From Anaerolineales bacterium UBA6128 (GTDB taxonomy: Bacteria > Chloroflexota > Anaerolineae > UBA1429): a stretch of DNA of 36,056 nucleotides. Made by a program: the position numbers and the translations under genes. Positions 1 through 7,163 of the stretch are shown in pieces. Under the pieces are notes generated by a model that was not told where the DNA came from, made no database searches, and saw nothing but the letters and a program-made list of their open reading frames with translations. The stretch lies in assembly GCA_002423325.1 (NCBI GenBank), contig DIVQ01000208.1, positions 1,983 to 38,038 of the forward strand, written 5' to 3'. Positions within the stretch are counted from its first letter, which is position 1, and each line of letters begins with the position of its first letter.

Positions 1-210
1 GTGGGTGGCTGCCTGTTCCCCTCGTTCCTGCTTGGCGGCATGCTGGACGTCATCGGGCGCGTCGTGCCGCACCACTGGGCGGTCCAGGGCTTTCTGGACC
101 TGATTGCGCGCGGCCGCGGTCTGGCCGACATTGGCACCACGTTGCTGGTGCTGCTGGGGTTCACAGTGGCCTTTTTCGCCATCGGGCTATGGCGTTTCGA
201 CTTTGACTGA
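1..210 (+). CDS. ABC-2 type transporter permease, C-terminal fragment (cut by window edge)
   Basis: The reading frame is already open at the first base and ends with TGA at 208-210, so only the last 69 residues are visible. They contain two hydrophobic stretches (about residues 8-22 and 44-64) and end in a short charged tail. The segment VPHHWAVQGFLDL closely resembles TPHHYAIQGYLTL in the complete permease that follows, and this pattern sits just before the last membrane helix in ABC-2 (ABC2_membrane_3) permeases. The two genes are 58 bases apart on the same strand, so they probably form a heteromeric export complex whose ATPase lies upstream of the window. The substrate cannot be told from sequence. 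Confidence 0.85.
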   Translation: MGGCLFPSFLLGGMLDVIGRVVPHHWAVQGFLDLIARGRGLADIGTTLLVLLGFTVAFFAIGLWRFDFD

Positions 211-268
211 GTATTCCGCAGGCCCTGTGGATTGACTCGTCGCTGGGCCGACGGGTGAGGAGCTCAAG

Positions 269-1486
269 ATGCGCAACGCGTTTGCTGTGGCCTGGAAAGA
301 GCTGCAACTGCTCTGGCGAGACAAAGGCGAACTGACGGTCCTCTTTTTGATGCCGGTCATGTTCGCGTCGATCATCGGGTCGGCCTTTGGGGGTTCGGGC
401 ACGCCGGGGATCCACGTCTATGTGGTCAACCTGGATGAGGGCGCCTACGGCCGGCAGATCGTTGCCGCGCTGGATGATATCTCGGCGCTGCGCGTGGACA
501 AGCTGGACTCTGAATGGGAGGCCGACGGCCTGGTGGCCGACGGCCGGGCGTTGGCCGCGATCATCATTCCCGAGGGGCTGACCGACGCGGTGGACACGTT
601 CGGCCGCGCCCAGGTGCGCGTGATCGCGGATCCCACGCAGCAACAGTACGCCAGCATCGTGACGGGCGTGGTCAACGACGTGGTGTTGCCGGTCGCGCTG
701 CGCGGCGAAATCAAGTACGGCATCAACGTCGTGTTCAGCGAGTCGCTGTCCTATGCGAACCTGACCGCAGAGCAACGCGCGGGAATGGAGGCGCAGACGC
801 TGGGCGCGGTCATGACGCAGCTCCAGCGCATGTATGAGGCGCCGCTGATCGCGGTCCGTTCGGAGCAACCAGACGGCCTGTCCACGCGCAATTTGGAGAG
901 CGCCGTGGCTTACAGCGTGCCGTCGTACGCGGTGATGTTCACCTTTTTCGTGATGGGCACTGTGGGGTCGGCGCTGCTGCGCGAAAAGGAAGAGGGGACG
1001 TTGCGGCGGCTCCTGGCGTCGCCCATCAGCCGCGGCGCCATCATCGGCGGCAAAATGCTGGCCTTTGCGCTGGTGGTACTGCTGCAGGTGCTGGTCGTGT
1101 TCGGGGTGGGACGCGCCTTTTTCGGGGTACCGTTTGGCAACTCGCCCGCAGGCTTTGTGTTGCTGACGCTGGCGCTGGCGCTGTCGCCTACCTCGCTCGG
1201 TCTGCTGCTGGCGACGCTCTCCAAGACGTCCACGCAGGCGGGGACGACCAGCATGATCGCGGGGATCCTGCTGGGAATCCTGGGCGGCGCGGTCGTCTAC
1301 ACCGGCGGGGGTGGGCCGCTCGAGTCCATCGCCCGCTTTACGCCGCATCACTATGCTATTCAGGGCTACCTGACGCTCAGCAGTTGGGGCGGCGGGCTGG
1401 CCGACGTGCTGCCCAACATCGGTATGCTGGTGGCCTTTGGCGTCGTGCTGTTCGCTCTGGCGGTGTGGCGCTTGCGGTATTTGTAG
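269..1486 (+). CDS. ABC-2 type transporter permease
   Basis: This 405-residue protein has the layout of the ABC2_membrane_3 family. There is an N-terminal membrane helix (about residues 23-42), then a soluble domain of about 170 residues that would lie outside the membrane, then a cluster of five or so hydrophobic helices from about residue 220 to the C-terminus. The cytoplasmic motif LREKEEGTLRRLLASP, between the second and third helices, is the family hallmark thought to contact the ATPase. ATG at 269 is preceded by GAGGAG. It follows the partial permease and precedes the hydrolase at 1528 by 41 bases. It probably pairs with the upstream permease in a multidrug- or lipid-type exporter; no substrate can be assigned. 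No ATPase gene is present in the window. Confidence 0.9.
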   Translation: MRNAFAVAWKELQLLWRDKGELTVLFLMPVMFASIIGSAFGGSGTPGIHVYVVNLDEGAYGRQIVAALDDISALRVDKLDSEWEADGLVADGRALAAIIIPEGLTDAVDTFGRAQVRVIADPTQQQYASIVTGVVNDVVLPVALRGEIKYGINVVFSESLSYANLTAEQRAGMEAQTLGAVMTQLQRMYEAPLIAVRSEQPDGLSTRNLESAVAYSVPSYAVMFTFFVMGTVGSALLREKEEGTLRRLLASPISRGAIIGGKMLAFALVVLLQVLVVFGVGRAFFGVPFGNSPAGFVLLTLALALSPTSLGLLLATLSKTSTQAGTTSMIAGILLGILGGAVVYTGGGGPLESIARFTPHHYAIQGYLTLSSWGGGLADVLPNIGMLVAFGVVLFALAVWRLRYL

Positions 1487-1527
1487 ACCAGGGCTAGACT
1501 GGGGGCACCAAACGTAAGGAGTAACAC

Positions 1528-2229
1528 ATGACGCAGCAAGCGCATCAATTGGCTGTACGCATCAGCAGGACGGTCAAGCTCGACTACTGGCTGCACCTGC
1601 CGGATGGCTATGGTGAGGACGCGTCCGTCTCGTGGCCGCTGATCATCTTTTTGCACGGCATGGGCGAGCGCGGCAGCGATCTGACGCTGGTCAAGAAGCA
1701 TGGCATCCCCAAGGTCGCAGAGCAGGGCCCCGATCTGCCCTTTGTGGCGGTCTCGCCGCAATGCCCGCTCGACTCGGTCTGGACCGATCAAATCGACGCC
1801 CTGGACGCGCTGTACCGCAATATCGCCCGGCACTATGCCATCGACCGCGACCGCGTCTACCTGACGGGGCTGAGCATGGGCGGCTATGGCACTTGGCACT
1901 GGGCGACCTTGCGTCCGCGCCGTTTCGCCGCGATCGTGCCCATCTGCGGGGGGGCCATGGCGCCCTACGGCTACCCTGAGCGCGTCGCGGTGCTCAATGA
2001 TGTGCCGGTGTGGGCCTTTCACGGGGCCAGAGACCAGGTTGTGCCGCTGGCCGAGTCGCAAAAGCTGGTCGACGTGCTGGAGCGTGCGGGTGGCAACGTC
2101 CGCCTGACCGTCTACCCCGAGGCGGGCCACGACGCCTGGACCGAGACCTACGCCAATCCAGAGCTCTACGCCTGGCTGCTGGCGCAGTCGCGTGCCGCGC
2201 GTAGCGGCGCTGGCAGGTCGCGCGGGTGA
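1528..2229 (+). CDS. Alpha/beta hydrolase (esterase, PHB-depolymerase/phospholipase-carboxylesterase type)
   Basis: A 233-residue alpha/beta-fold hydrolase with all three catalytic positions visible: nucleophile Ser116 in GLSMGGYG, Asp169 in HGARDQVVP and His201 in EAGHDAW. The segment IIFLHGMGERG (residues 39-49) provides the oxyanion-hole strand and loop. The arrangement matches small single-domain esterases of the PHB-depolymerase/dienelactone-hydrolase-like group. There is no signal peptide, so a cytoplasmic enzyme is likely; the substrate is unknown. ATG at 1528 follows AAGGAG at a normal distance. Its stop codon overlaps the GTG start of the next gene, so the two are probably translated together. 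Confidence 0.88.
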   Translation: MTQQAHQLAVRISRTVKLDYWLHLPDGYGEDASVSWPLIIFLHGMGERGSDLTLVKKHGIPKVAEQGPDLPFVAVSPQCPLDSVWTDQIDALDALYRNIARHYAIDRDRVYLTGLSMGGYGTWHWATLRPRRFAAIVPICGGAMAPYGYPERVAVLNDVPVWAFHGARDQVVPLAESQKLVDVLERAGGNVRLTVYPEAGHDAWTETYANPELYAWLLAQSRAARSGAGRSRG

Positions 2230-2972
2230 CGGAGGCCTCACTCGTCAACGGGATCGGGCAACTGCGTGAGCGCTCGCTGCACGCAGCACTCTGCGAGTGG
2301 TGCTGCGAACCCGGCGACGCGCGCGAGGTAGAGATCGACGGCTATCGTATCGACGTGCTGCGCGGCGATCTGCTGATCGAAGTACAGACGGGCAACTTTG
2401 GCGCGTTGCGCGCCAAGCTGTCGCGCCTGCTGCAAACCCATCCTGTCCTGCTCGTGCACCCCATTCCGCTGGCCAAGTGGATCGTGCGGCTGCCCGTGGA
2501 TCCTGATGGCGTCTCGGTGCGGCGCAAGTCTCCCCGCCATGGGCGCGTCACCGACCTGTACGACGAACTGGTGCACATTCCCACGCTGACCACCCACCCG
2601 CGTTTGCAGTTGATGGTGGTGTACATCCGCGAAGAAGAGTACTGGAAGGCGGACGGCAAGGGCAGCTGGCGGCGCAAGGGCGTCAGCATCGTGGACCGCC
2701 GGTTGCTCGAGATAGTGGATACACACACCTTTGGCAGCACCGCGGATCACGCCGCGCTGCTGCCCGAGGGGCTGGATGCGTTCACCGCCCGTGACCTCTC
2801 GCAGGCGCTCAAGATTCGGCTGCCGCAGGCGCGCCGCGTGGTCTATTGCCTGCACAAGATGGGGGAGCTGGAGCAAGACGGCAAACGGGGAAGAGAGCGG
2901 GTGTGGCGAAGGGCGGGCACGCACCGCGATGACAGCGGGAGGCCCGCGTCTACAGTTTCCGCACACCCATAG
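2226..2972 (+). CDS. Conserved hypothetical protein, nuclease-fold-like N-terminus with C-terminal winged-helix-like region (DUF8091-like)
   Basis: The GTG start at 2226 overlaps the stop of the hydrolase gene by four bases (GTGA), which indicates translational coupling. The 248-residue product begins with a conserved block, GIGQLRERSLHAAL (residues 9-22). This is followed by EVEIDGYRIDVLRGDLLIEV and then Q, T and G (residues 34-56). From memory this pattern matches the family now called DUF8091. The order Asp43 ... Glu52-x-Gln54 on consecutive strands looks like a PD-(D/E)XK nuclease core, which is inference. Residues about 185-230 are rich in helix formers and resemble a winged helix (FTARDLSQALKIRLPQARRV). 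The last 15 or so residues look disordered. The function is unknown; a DNA- or RNA-acting role is plausible. Confidence 0.75.
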   Translation: MTEASLVNGIGQLRERSLHAALCEWCCEPGDAREVEIDGYRIDVLRGDLLIEVQTGNFGALRAKLSRLLQTHPVLLVHPIPLAKWIVRLPVDPDGVSVRRKSPRHGRVTDLYDELVHIPTLTTHPRLQLMVVYIREEEYWKADGKGSWRRKGVSIVDRRLLEIVDTHTFGSTADHAALLPEGLDAFTARDLSQALKIRLPQARRVVYCLHKMGELEQDGKRGRERVWRRAGTHRDDSGRPASTVSAHP

Positions 2973-3043
2973 TTGGTAGCACATTCTCATTGCCTTCAGT
3001 CGGGGCTGCACGGAATGCGAGCGCCTCAGCCTAGCGTTTCAGT

Positions 3044-3673
3044 TCACTCTTTTTGCCATTTAAATGGCTCGGTATCAGGATAATCTCTCATATACTCGGT
3101 CATCTCCTCTTTGTTGAGTGCATACCATTCGTCGTATGGGTAACGGCGAAAAAACTCGCCTATGCGCTCTCGAAAATGTTCCTCGGCGATAGTGTTCAAT
3201 CGCCCATGTCTGAAAGACCTAAGGCTTTCCAAGTCCTCACGCGGCACACGGAGTGTCGCTGGAAAATCGACTGCCATCTTGTCCGAGAAGCCGATTTGGG
3301 TACTAGGAGGCAGGTAGAACCACTTTTGGTTTATCCGTGCGTGTTGAGTGAGGATATCCTTCCAACTCTTTGCTTTTTTCGTTTCCTTGCTCTTTCCCTC
3401 CACATCACGAAACTCGCGGATCTCGCAGAGCGTGATATCGCGGCTGCGACGAGCATCACAGTCCTGAGTGGCCACGATTGCCGCTACCACACGTACTGGC
3501 ACAATGATGCTAAGTGGGTCGCGCTGCTCTGCCAGGTCCTGCCATTTCGTAACGCGGCTACCTGTTTCGTCTGCGAGGATGACCTCCTGAAGCGAGATGT
3601 CGATTCTGGGTATCCCAAAGAAGATATCCCCTTGGCGGATTGGGTCGTCCAGATCTGGGAAATCGTAGATCAT
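3044..3673 (-). CDS. Hypothetical protein with TQDCD motif, third gene of low-GC cassette
   Basis: I start this 209-residue protein at ATG 3673 rather than the upstream in-frame start at 3712. That ATG overlaps the stop of the preceding gene as ATGA and sits behind a strong GGGAGGAGGGTGG site. Two conserved-looking features stand out: RQGDIFFGIPRIDI near the N-terminus (residues 13-26) and VRVVAAIVATQDCDARRSRD (residues 60-79). A hydrophobic strand leading into (S/T)Q-x-CD recalls a widespread uncharacterised protein group with an SQTCD motif, often found in accessory regions (from memory). The C-terminal third is rich in charged and aromatic residues. No catalytic function can be assigned. 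It shares the reduced GC of its two upstream partners. Confidence 0.75.
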   Translation of the reverse strand: MIYDFPDLDDPIRQGDIFFGIPRIDISLQEVILADETGSRVTKWQDLAEQRDPLSIIVPVRVVAAIVATQDCDARRSRDITLCEIREFRDVEGKSKETKKAKSWKDILTQHARINQKWFYLPPSTQIGFSDKMAVDFPATLRVPREDLESLRSFRHGRLNTIAEEHFRERIGEFFRRYPYDEWYALNKEEMTEYMRDYPDTEPFKWQKE

Positions 3674-4050
3674 CCACCCTCCTCCCACTGCATGCCGCGT
3701 TTCGCCTCCCATTCGACGATTTCTGCGCGTTCACGTTCTGCGCGCTCTAGAATGGTCCGAGAGAGAAGTAATGCTGCCGCCCACGAGATCGGTCTTCCGG
3801 ACAATCTAGGGCTTACCCACGTAACTACCGATGCATCGCGTCGCCGTCGCTCCCATGACCACAAGTCGGGAATCGCGGTGGCAGGCGATGCGGCAATACC
3901 GAGGACCACTCCTGCAACCAGCACGAATCGAGGAAGTCGCCAGATGGTATCCGGTCTCGTGACATAGCTCTGGCTCCAGAGGCCTGACGCAGATACATCG
4001 GTCTCAGTCGATCCTATCTGGAGGTCCTTAGTTGCAGAACCGCTACTCAC
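3670..4050 (-). CDS. Small single-helix membrane protein, second gene of low-GC cassette
   Basis: A 126-residue protein starting with GTG at 4050, eight bases inside the end of the preceding gene, behind a near-perfect AAAGGAGGT site. Residues 1-38 are polar. Residues about 40-60 (RFVLVAGVVLGIAASPATAI) form one hydrophobic membrane helix, followed by the basic run WERRRRD. The last 30 residues are strongly charged (LERAERERAEIVEWEAKR) and likely helical. The topology suggests one membrane anchor with a small C-terminal tail. I do not recognise a family. Its stop overlaps the start of the next gene, so all three cassette genes are translationally linked. Confidence 0.7.
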   Translation of the reverse strand: MSSGSATKDLQIGSTETDVSASGLWSQSYVTRPDTIWRLPRFVLVAGVVLGIAASPATAIPDLWSWERRRRDASVVTWVSPRLSGRPISWAAALLLSRTILERAERERAEIVEWEAKRGMQWEEGG

Positions 4051-4822
4051 CAGAGAACCTCCTTTCCAGTTCGCCTTCTATTAGCTTGAAGAACCAGTCG
4101 TCTGTTAGTTCGTGGGCTTGGTCCAACCACTCCGAGAAGCCATCAGGAAGTGCTGGGATGCTACTATGTGTTGCTTGAACTAGTGTTTCCCATATTAGAG
4201 CTTGTTTTTCCTTGTGATTTCCGACGGCGAATCTCAGAGTCATTAGGCCTCCTGGGCTGTCATTCGGAAAGGAGGCTTGCCAGTTAAAAGCCGCAGGGGT
4301 CTGCCCAACTCGCTCGCCGTCGAACAAAGTATCGGGTAATGAGATGTGGGTATTCATTTTGTCCTTAAGGAATTCAAAAACACTCTCCTGACTGAAATCC
4401 ACGTTCACAGCGTCTATGTAGCGCAGTGTTAGCTCTTGGATCATGAGCTGTTCTTTGGCAGGGTGGGCACTGAATAACCAGTCTACAGCTCTCACGCAAC
4501 GTTCCTTGAAGTCGGTCCAGATATACGCATCGGTTTCATTCACAGTCATCAGGCCCGGACCAACCTGGATGAGTGGCCATCCACCGTCTGAAGTGCGGAA
4601 CCGATGCTGTACCATATGAGCTACCATGGCATCGGGGATTTGGGCGGTTGGCAGCGCCTCGTGGAAGGGATATTCGCCCTCCACCCTTTCTGAAAGACGC
4701 CCAAGCAAGAGCCTGTAGTGCGGATCTTCTTGGATGCCTGGCGTCTTTGAGACAGGCAGTTGCCATTTCACCTCCAGAAGGGCCTCAACCAACGGCTTGT
4801 TCTTCAGGTTTTTCTTTTTCAT
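4043..4822 (-). CDS. TIGR04255 family protein, first gene of low-GC cassette
   Basis: A 259-residue protein whose N-terminus, KPLVEALLEVKWQLP (residues 9-23), matches my recollection of the signature of TIGR04255. That is a family with patchy distribution across bacteria and no assigned biochemical function. Further on, the segment GPGLMTVNETDAYIWTDFKE and a phrase on Tyr-Ile-Asp-Ala (RYIDAVNVDF) fit the same family. It starts at ATG 4822, with AAGAGGTTGAA just upstream. It leads a three-gene overlapping operon with its own promoter. Base composition is clearly lower in GC than the rest of the window. Sporadic family plus foreign composition suggest recent acquisition and an accessory, possibly defence-related, role, which is inference. 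Confidence 0.8.
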   Translation of the reverse strand: MKKKNLKNKPLVEALLEVKWQLPVSKTPGIQEDPHYRLLLGRLSERVEGEYPFHEALPTAQIPDAMVAHMVQHRFRTSDGGWPLIQVGPGLMTVNETDAYIWTDFKERCVRAVDWLFSAHPAKEQLMIQELTLRYIDAVNVDFSQESVFEFLKDKMNTHISLPDTLFDGERVGQTPAAFNWQASFPNDSPGGLMTLRFAVGNHKEKQALIWETLVQATHSSIPALPDGFSEWLDQAHELTDDWFFKLIEGELERRFSGE

Positions 4823-4967
4823 TTCAACCTCTTATCTTTGCCAAGTTGCCATCCCAACAGCTTGTGCGCACATAGGGAGGCTTCTCCTTTGCATCACCAC
4901 GCGATCCAGCTCGGGCACCGCCTTATTTCGCATATTCGGCCACCGACCGTAGGCGTTGTTGGCTGCT

Positions 4968-4995
4968 ATCATATATCTGTAGCGTACTTCGTCAA
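4968..4995 (-). promoter_or_regulatory. Predicted promoter of the three-gene cassette
   Basis: On the minus strand, TTGACG (4995-4990) and TATGAT (4973-4968) are separated by 16 bases, each one mismatch from the sigma-70 consensus. Transcription would begin near 4961, leaving a leader of about 140 bases before the TIGR04255 gene at 4822. I see no clear structured element in the leader. Confidence 0.6.
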
Positions 4996-5019
4996 GCCGA
5001 ATTGCCAAAACGTCAACAT

Positions 5020-5047
5020 GGCACGCCGGCGGACAAAATGCCGTGCC
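5020..5047 (-). terminator. Weak hairpin downstream of the D-2-hydroxyacid dehydrogenase gene
   Basis: GGCACG (5047-5042, minus strand) can pair with CGTGCC (5025-5020) around a 16-base loop, about 40 bases past the dehydrogenase stop codon. A mildly T-rich stretch follows (TTGACGTTTTGG), but that stretch lies just upstream of the cassette promoter. The stem is short, so this is only a possible terminator. Confidence 0.25.
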
Positions 5048-5086
5048 GCCAAGCGGCGACTCGCTGGCCTGACTTGTCCACTCCTT

Positions 5087-6040
5087 CTAGTTCACCACGT
5101 TCTGCGGCTTGCCCGCGGCAAAGGCCTTGATGTTGTCGAGGGTCGTCTGCAGCAGGCGGGCGCGCGCCGAGCGCGTGGCCCACGAGATGTGCGGCGTGAT
5201 GTGGCAGTTGTCCAGCGTGTAGAGCGGGTTGTCCAGCGCGGGCGGCTCCACCTCCAGCACGTCCAGACCGGCGCCGGTGATCGTGCCCGCCTTGAGCGCC
5301 TCGTACAGGTCGTGCTCGTTGATCACGGGTCCGCGGCTGGTGTTGATCAGAAAGGCCGTGGGCTTCATCATGCCCAGCAGGCGCGCGCTGACGAGCCCCT
5401 GGGTCTCGGGCGTCAGCGGCGAGTGCAGCGTGACCACGTCGCTCTGGCTGAACAGCGTGTCGATGTCCACAAAGCAGACGTTGTCGTCGTCGCACTCGCG
5501 CACATAGGCGTCGTAGGCCAGGACCTTCATTCCGGAGGCTTTGGCCAGCACGGCCACCTGGCGTCCGATGCGGCCAAAGCCAAAGATGCCCATCGTCAGT
5601 CCCTCTAGCTCAATGAGCGGATAGTCCCAGTAGCAGAAGGACGTGCTGCGGCTCCAGCGGCCGTCGCGCACGGTCTGCGCGTGATGGGCCACATGCTGGG
5701 TGAACTCGAGCAGGTGCGCAAAGACCATCTGCGCCACCGACTGCGTGCCATAGGTGGGCACGTTGGAGACCGGAATGCCGCGCTCGCGGCACGCTGCCAC
5801 GTCCACGATGTTGTAGCCCGTGGCGAGCACGCTGACAAAGCGCAGCGCGGGCAGCTGCTCCAGCGCCTCGCGGGTGACCAGCACCTTGTTGGTGAGGACC
5901 ACGTCAGCCTCTGCGGCCACGCGGACGACATCCTCGTTCGGCGTGTTGTCATAGATGGCGCATTCCCCGAGCGCACGCAGATCATCCCAGCTCAGGTCGC
6001 CGGGATTCAAGGTGTAGCCATCGAGTACGACAATGTTCAT
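5087..6040 (-). CDS. D-2-hydroxyacid dehydrogenase (NAD-dependent, glycerate/hydroxypyruvate-reductase-like)
   Basis: A 317-residue member of the D-isomer-specific 2-hydroxyacid dehydrogenase family, which reduces 2-keto acids to D-2-hydroxy acids with NAD(P)H. The N-terminal substrate domain carries VLATGYNIVDVAACRERGI (residues 71-89). The nucleotide-binding glycine motif is GFGRIGR at 154-160. The catalytic set is complete: Arg236 in NTSRGP, Glu265 in VLEVEP and His284 in TPHISWA. The overall pattern is closest to glycerate dehydrogenases, but the true substrate is not readable from sequence. ATG 6040 follows AAAGGAG. It is a monocistronic gene between the low-GC cassette and the divergent DUF368 gene. 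A second family member, serA, is at 31886-33478 and is clearly different in length. Confidence 0.92.
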   Translation of the reverse strand: MNIVVLDGYTLNPGDLSWDDLRALGECAIYDNTPNEDVVRVAAEADVVLTNKVLVTREALEQLPALRFVSVLATGYNIVDVAACRERGIPVSNVPTYGTQSVAQMVFAHLLEFTQHVAHHAQTVRDGRWSRSTSFCYWDYPLIELEGLTMGIFGFGRIGRQVAVLAKASGMKVLAYDAYVRECDDDNVCFVDIDTLFSQSDVVTLHSPLTPETQGLVSARLLGMMKPTAFLINTSRGPVINEHDLYEALKAGTITGAGLDVLEVEPPALDNPLYTLDNCHITPHISWATRSARARLLQTTLDNIKAFAAGKPQNVVN

Positions 6041-6102
6041 TGGATTCTCCTTTGCGCCGTCGTGCGATAGATCAGCATCTGTGTCTCTCTCAACTGGCCA
6101 CC

Positions 6103-6131
6103 ATTGTAGAGAAGCGGCGCCCTCCTGACAA
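6103..6131 (-). promoter_or_regulatory. Predicted promoter of the D-2-hydroxyacid dehydrogenase
   Basis: On the minus strand, TTGTCA (6131-6126) and TACAAT (6108-6103) are separated by 17 bases. Each hexamer is one mismatch from consensus, and the promoter lies about 60 bases upstream of the start codon. Confidence 0.6.
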
Positions 6132-6190
6132 CTGGGCGCGACCGGTAACCGACTGCGCTACAGTCGATCGCAGCGGCTGACGCAGCAGAG

Positions 6191-6219
6191 TTGGCCGCGA
6201 GGCACACGTGCGCTATAAT
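6191..6219 (+). promoter_or_regulatory. Predicted promoter of the DUF368 gene
   Basis: TTGGCC (6191-6196) and a perfect TATAAT (6214-6219) are 17 bases apart. Transcription would start near 6226, about 50 bases before the ATG. It faces away from the dehydrogenase promoter. Confidence 0.55.
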
Positions 6220-6278
6220 CGCGCTTTGCAGTCTGTGTCGCGCCGCAGCTCGGCGCTCAGTACGTACCGTGAGGGGAT

Positions 6279-7163
6279 ATGATAAAGCTGCTGGTGTTGG
6301 TCCTCAAGGGCATGGCTTACGGACTCACGCACATCGTGCCCGGCCTGGGCGGCGCGCTGGTGATGATTCTGCTCGGCATCTATGGCCAGTTTGTCGATGC
6401 GGTTGGCAACATCCTGATCAGACGCGACAAGTGGAAGGAATACTTGGCCTTTCTGATCCCTCTGGGCATCGGCATGGTCATCGGCATGGTGGGCTTGGCC
6501 AGATTGATCGATGTGCTGGTGGAACGCTGGCCCGCGCCGACCCAGTTCTTCTTCATGGGGCTGGTGCTGGGTACCGTGCCAACCGTGTTTGCGATGGTCA
6601 AGGGACACAAGCCTACCGTCTGGCGCGTGCTGGCGCTCATCGCGGCGCTGGGATTGGTACTGGCTGTGCGTCTGGTCAAGGTGCCGGCGGACGCGGTCGG
6701 CGCCGCGGCCGATTTCGACACGCCCGTTGGCATTGCCTACAACCTGTTGGCCTCTTTCCTGGGGGGCGCTGCCAGCGTGACGCCGGGGCTGGATGGCTCG
6801 TATGTGCTGCTGCTCATGCGCACGTATAACGCCGCTATCGAGGCGGTGGGTGACCTCGTGCACCTGCGCATCAACTGGGGTTTTCTCGTGTCGTTGGCGG
6901 TTGGGGCAGTGGGGGGCATCGTGCTGTTCAGCAAACTGGTGGACACGGCCCTGCGCCGTGCGCCCGGGGTGGCGAGCTATGCCATTCTTGGACTGGTGGT
7001 CGGGGCGTTGTACGGGCTCTGGCCCGATAGTCTGGGCGGGGTCAACGTCGCGGCCTGTGTGCTGGCGTTCGCCGCAGGGGCGGTGGCAGCCTGGCTGCTG
7101 GGTCGCGCCACTCCGCAGGAGCCATCTGCGACGTCGGATGAGGCCGGCGCGCCTACGGCGTAG
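6279..7163 (+). CDS. DUF368 membrane protein (PopT-like, candidate undecaprenyl-phosphate translocase)
   Basis: A 294-residue integral membrane protein with about eight hydrophobic segments. It shows the internal-repeat signature of the DUF368 family: HIVPGLGGALVMILLGIY near the start (residues 18-35) and a second, related block, SVTPGLDGSYVLLLM, at residues 166-180. Recent work on this family (PopT) links it to recycling of the lipid carrier undecaprenyl phosphate across the cytoplasmic membrane, in parallel with DedA proteins. Applying that role here is by family membership only. The last 20 residues are polar. ATG 6279 follows GAGGGG. The 3' end overlaps the 3' end of the convergent lipoprotein gene by 11 bases. 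Confidence 0.87.
   Translation: MIKLLVLVLKGMAYGLTHIVPGLGGALVMILLGIYGQFVDAVGNILIRRDKWKEYLAFLIPLGIGMVIGMVGLARLIDVLVERWPAPTQFFFMGLVLGTVPTVFAMVKGHKPTVWRVLALIAALGLVLAVRLVKVPADAVGAAADFDTPVGIAYNLLASFLGGAASVTPGLDGSYVLLLMRTYNAAIEAVGDLVHLRINWGFLVSLAVGAVGGIVLFSKLVDTALRRAPGVASYAILGLVVGALYGLWPDSLGGVNVAACVLAFAAGAVAAWLLGRATPQEPSATSDEAGAPTA

Noticed and set aside
3053..3967. 304-codon plus-strand frame opposite the low-GC cassette
   Set aside because: The minus-strand genes have overlapping starts and stops, perfect ribosome sites and a promoter; the plus-strand frame has none of these.
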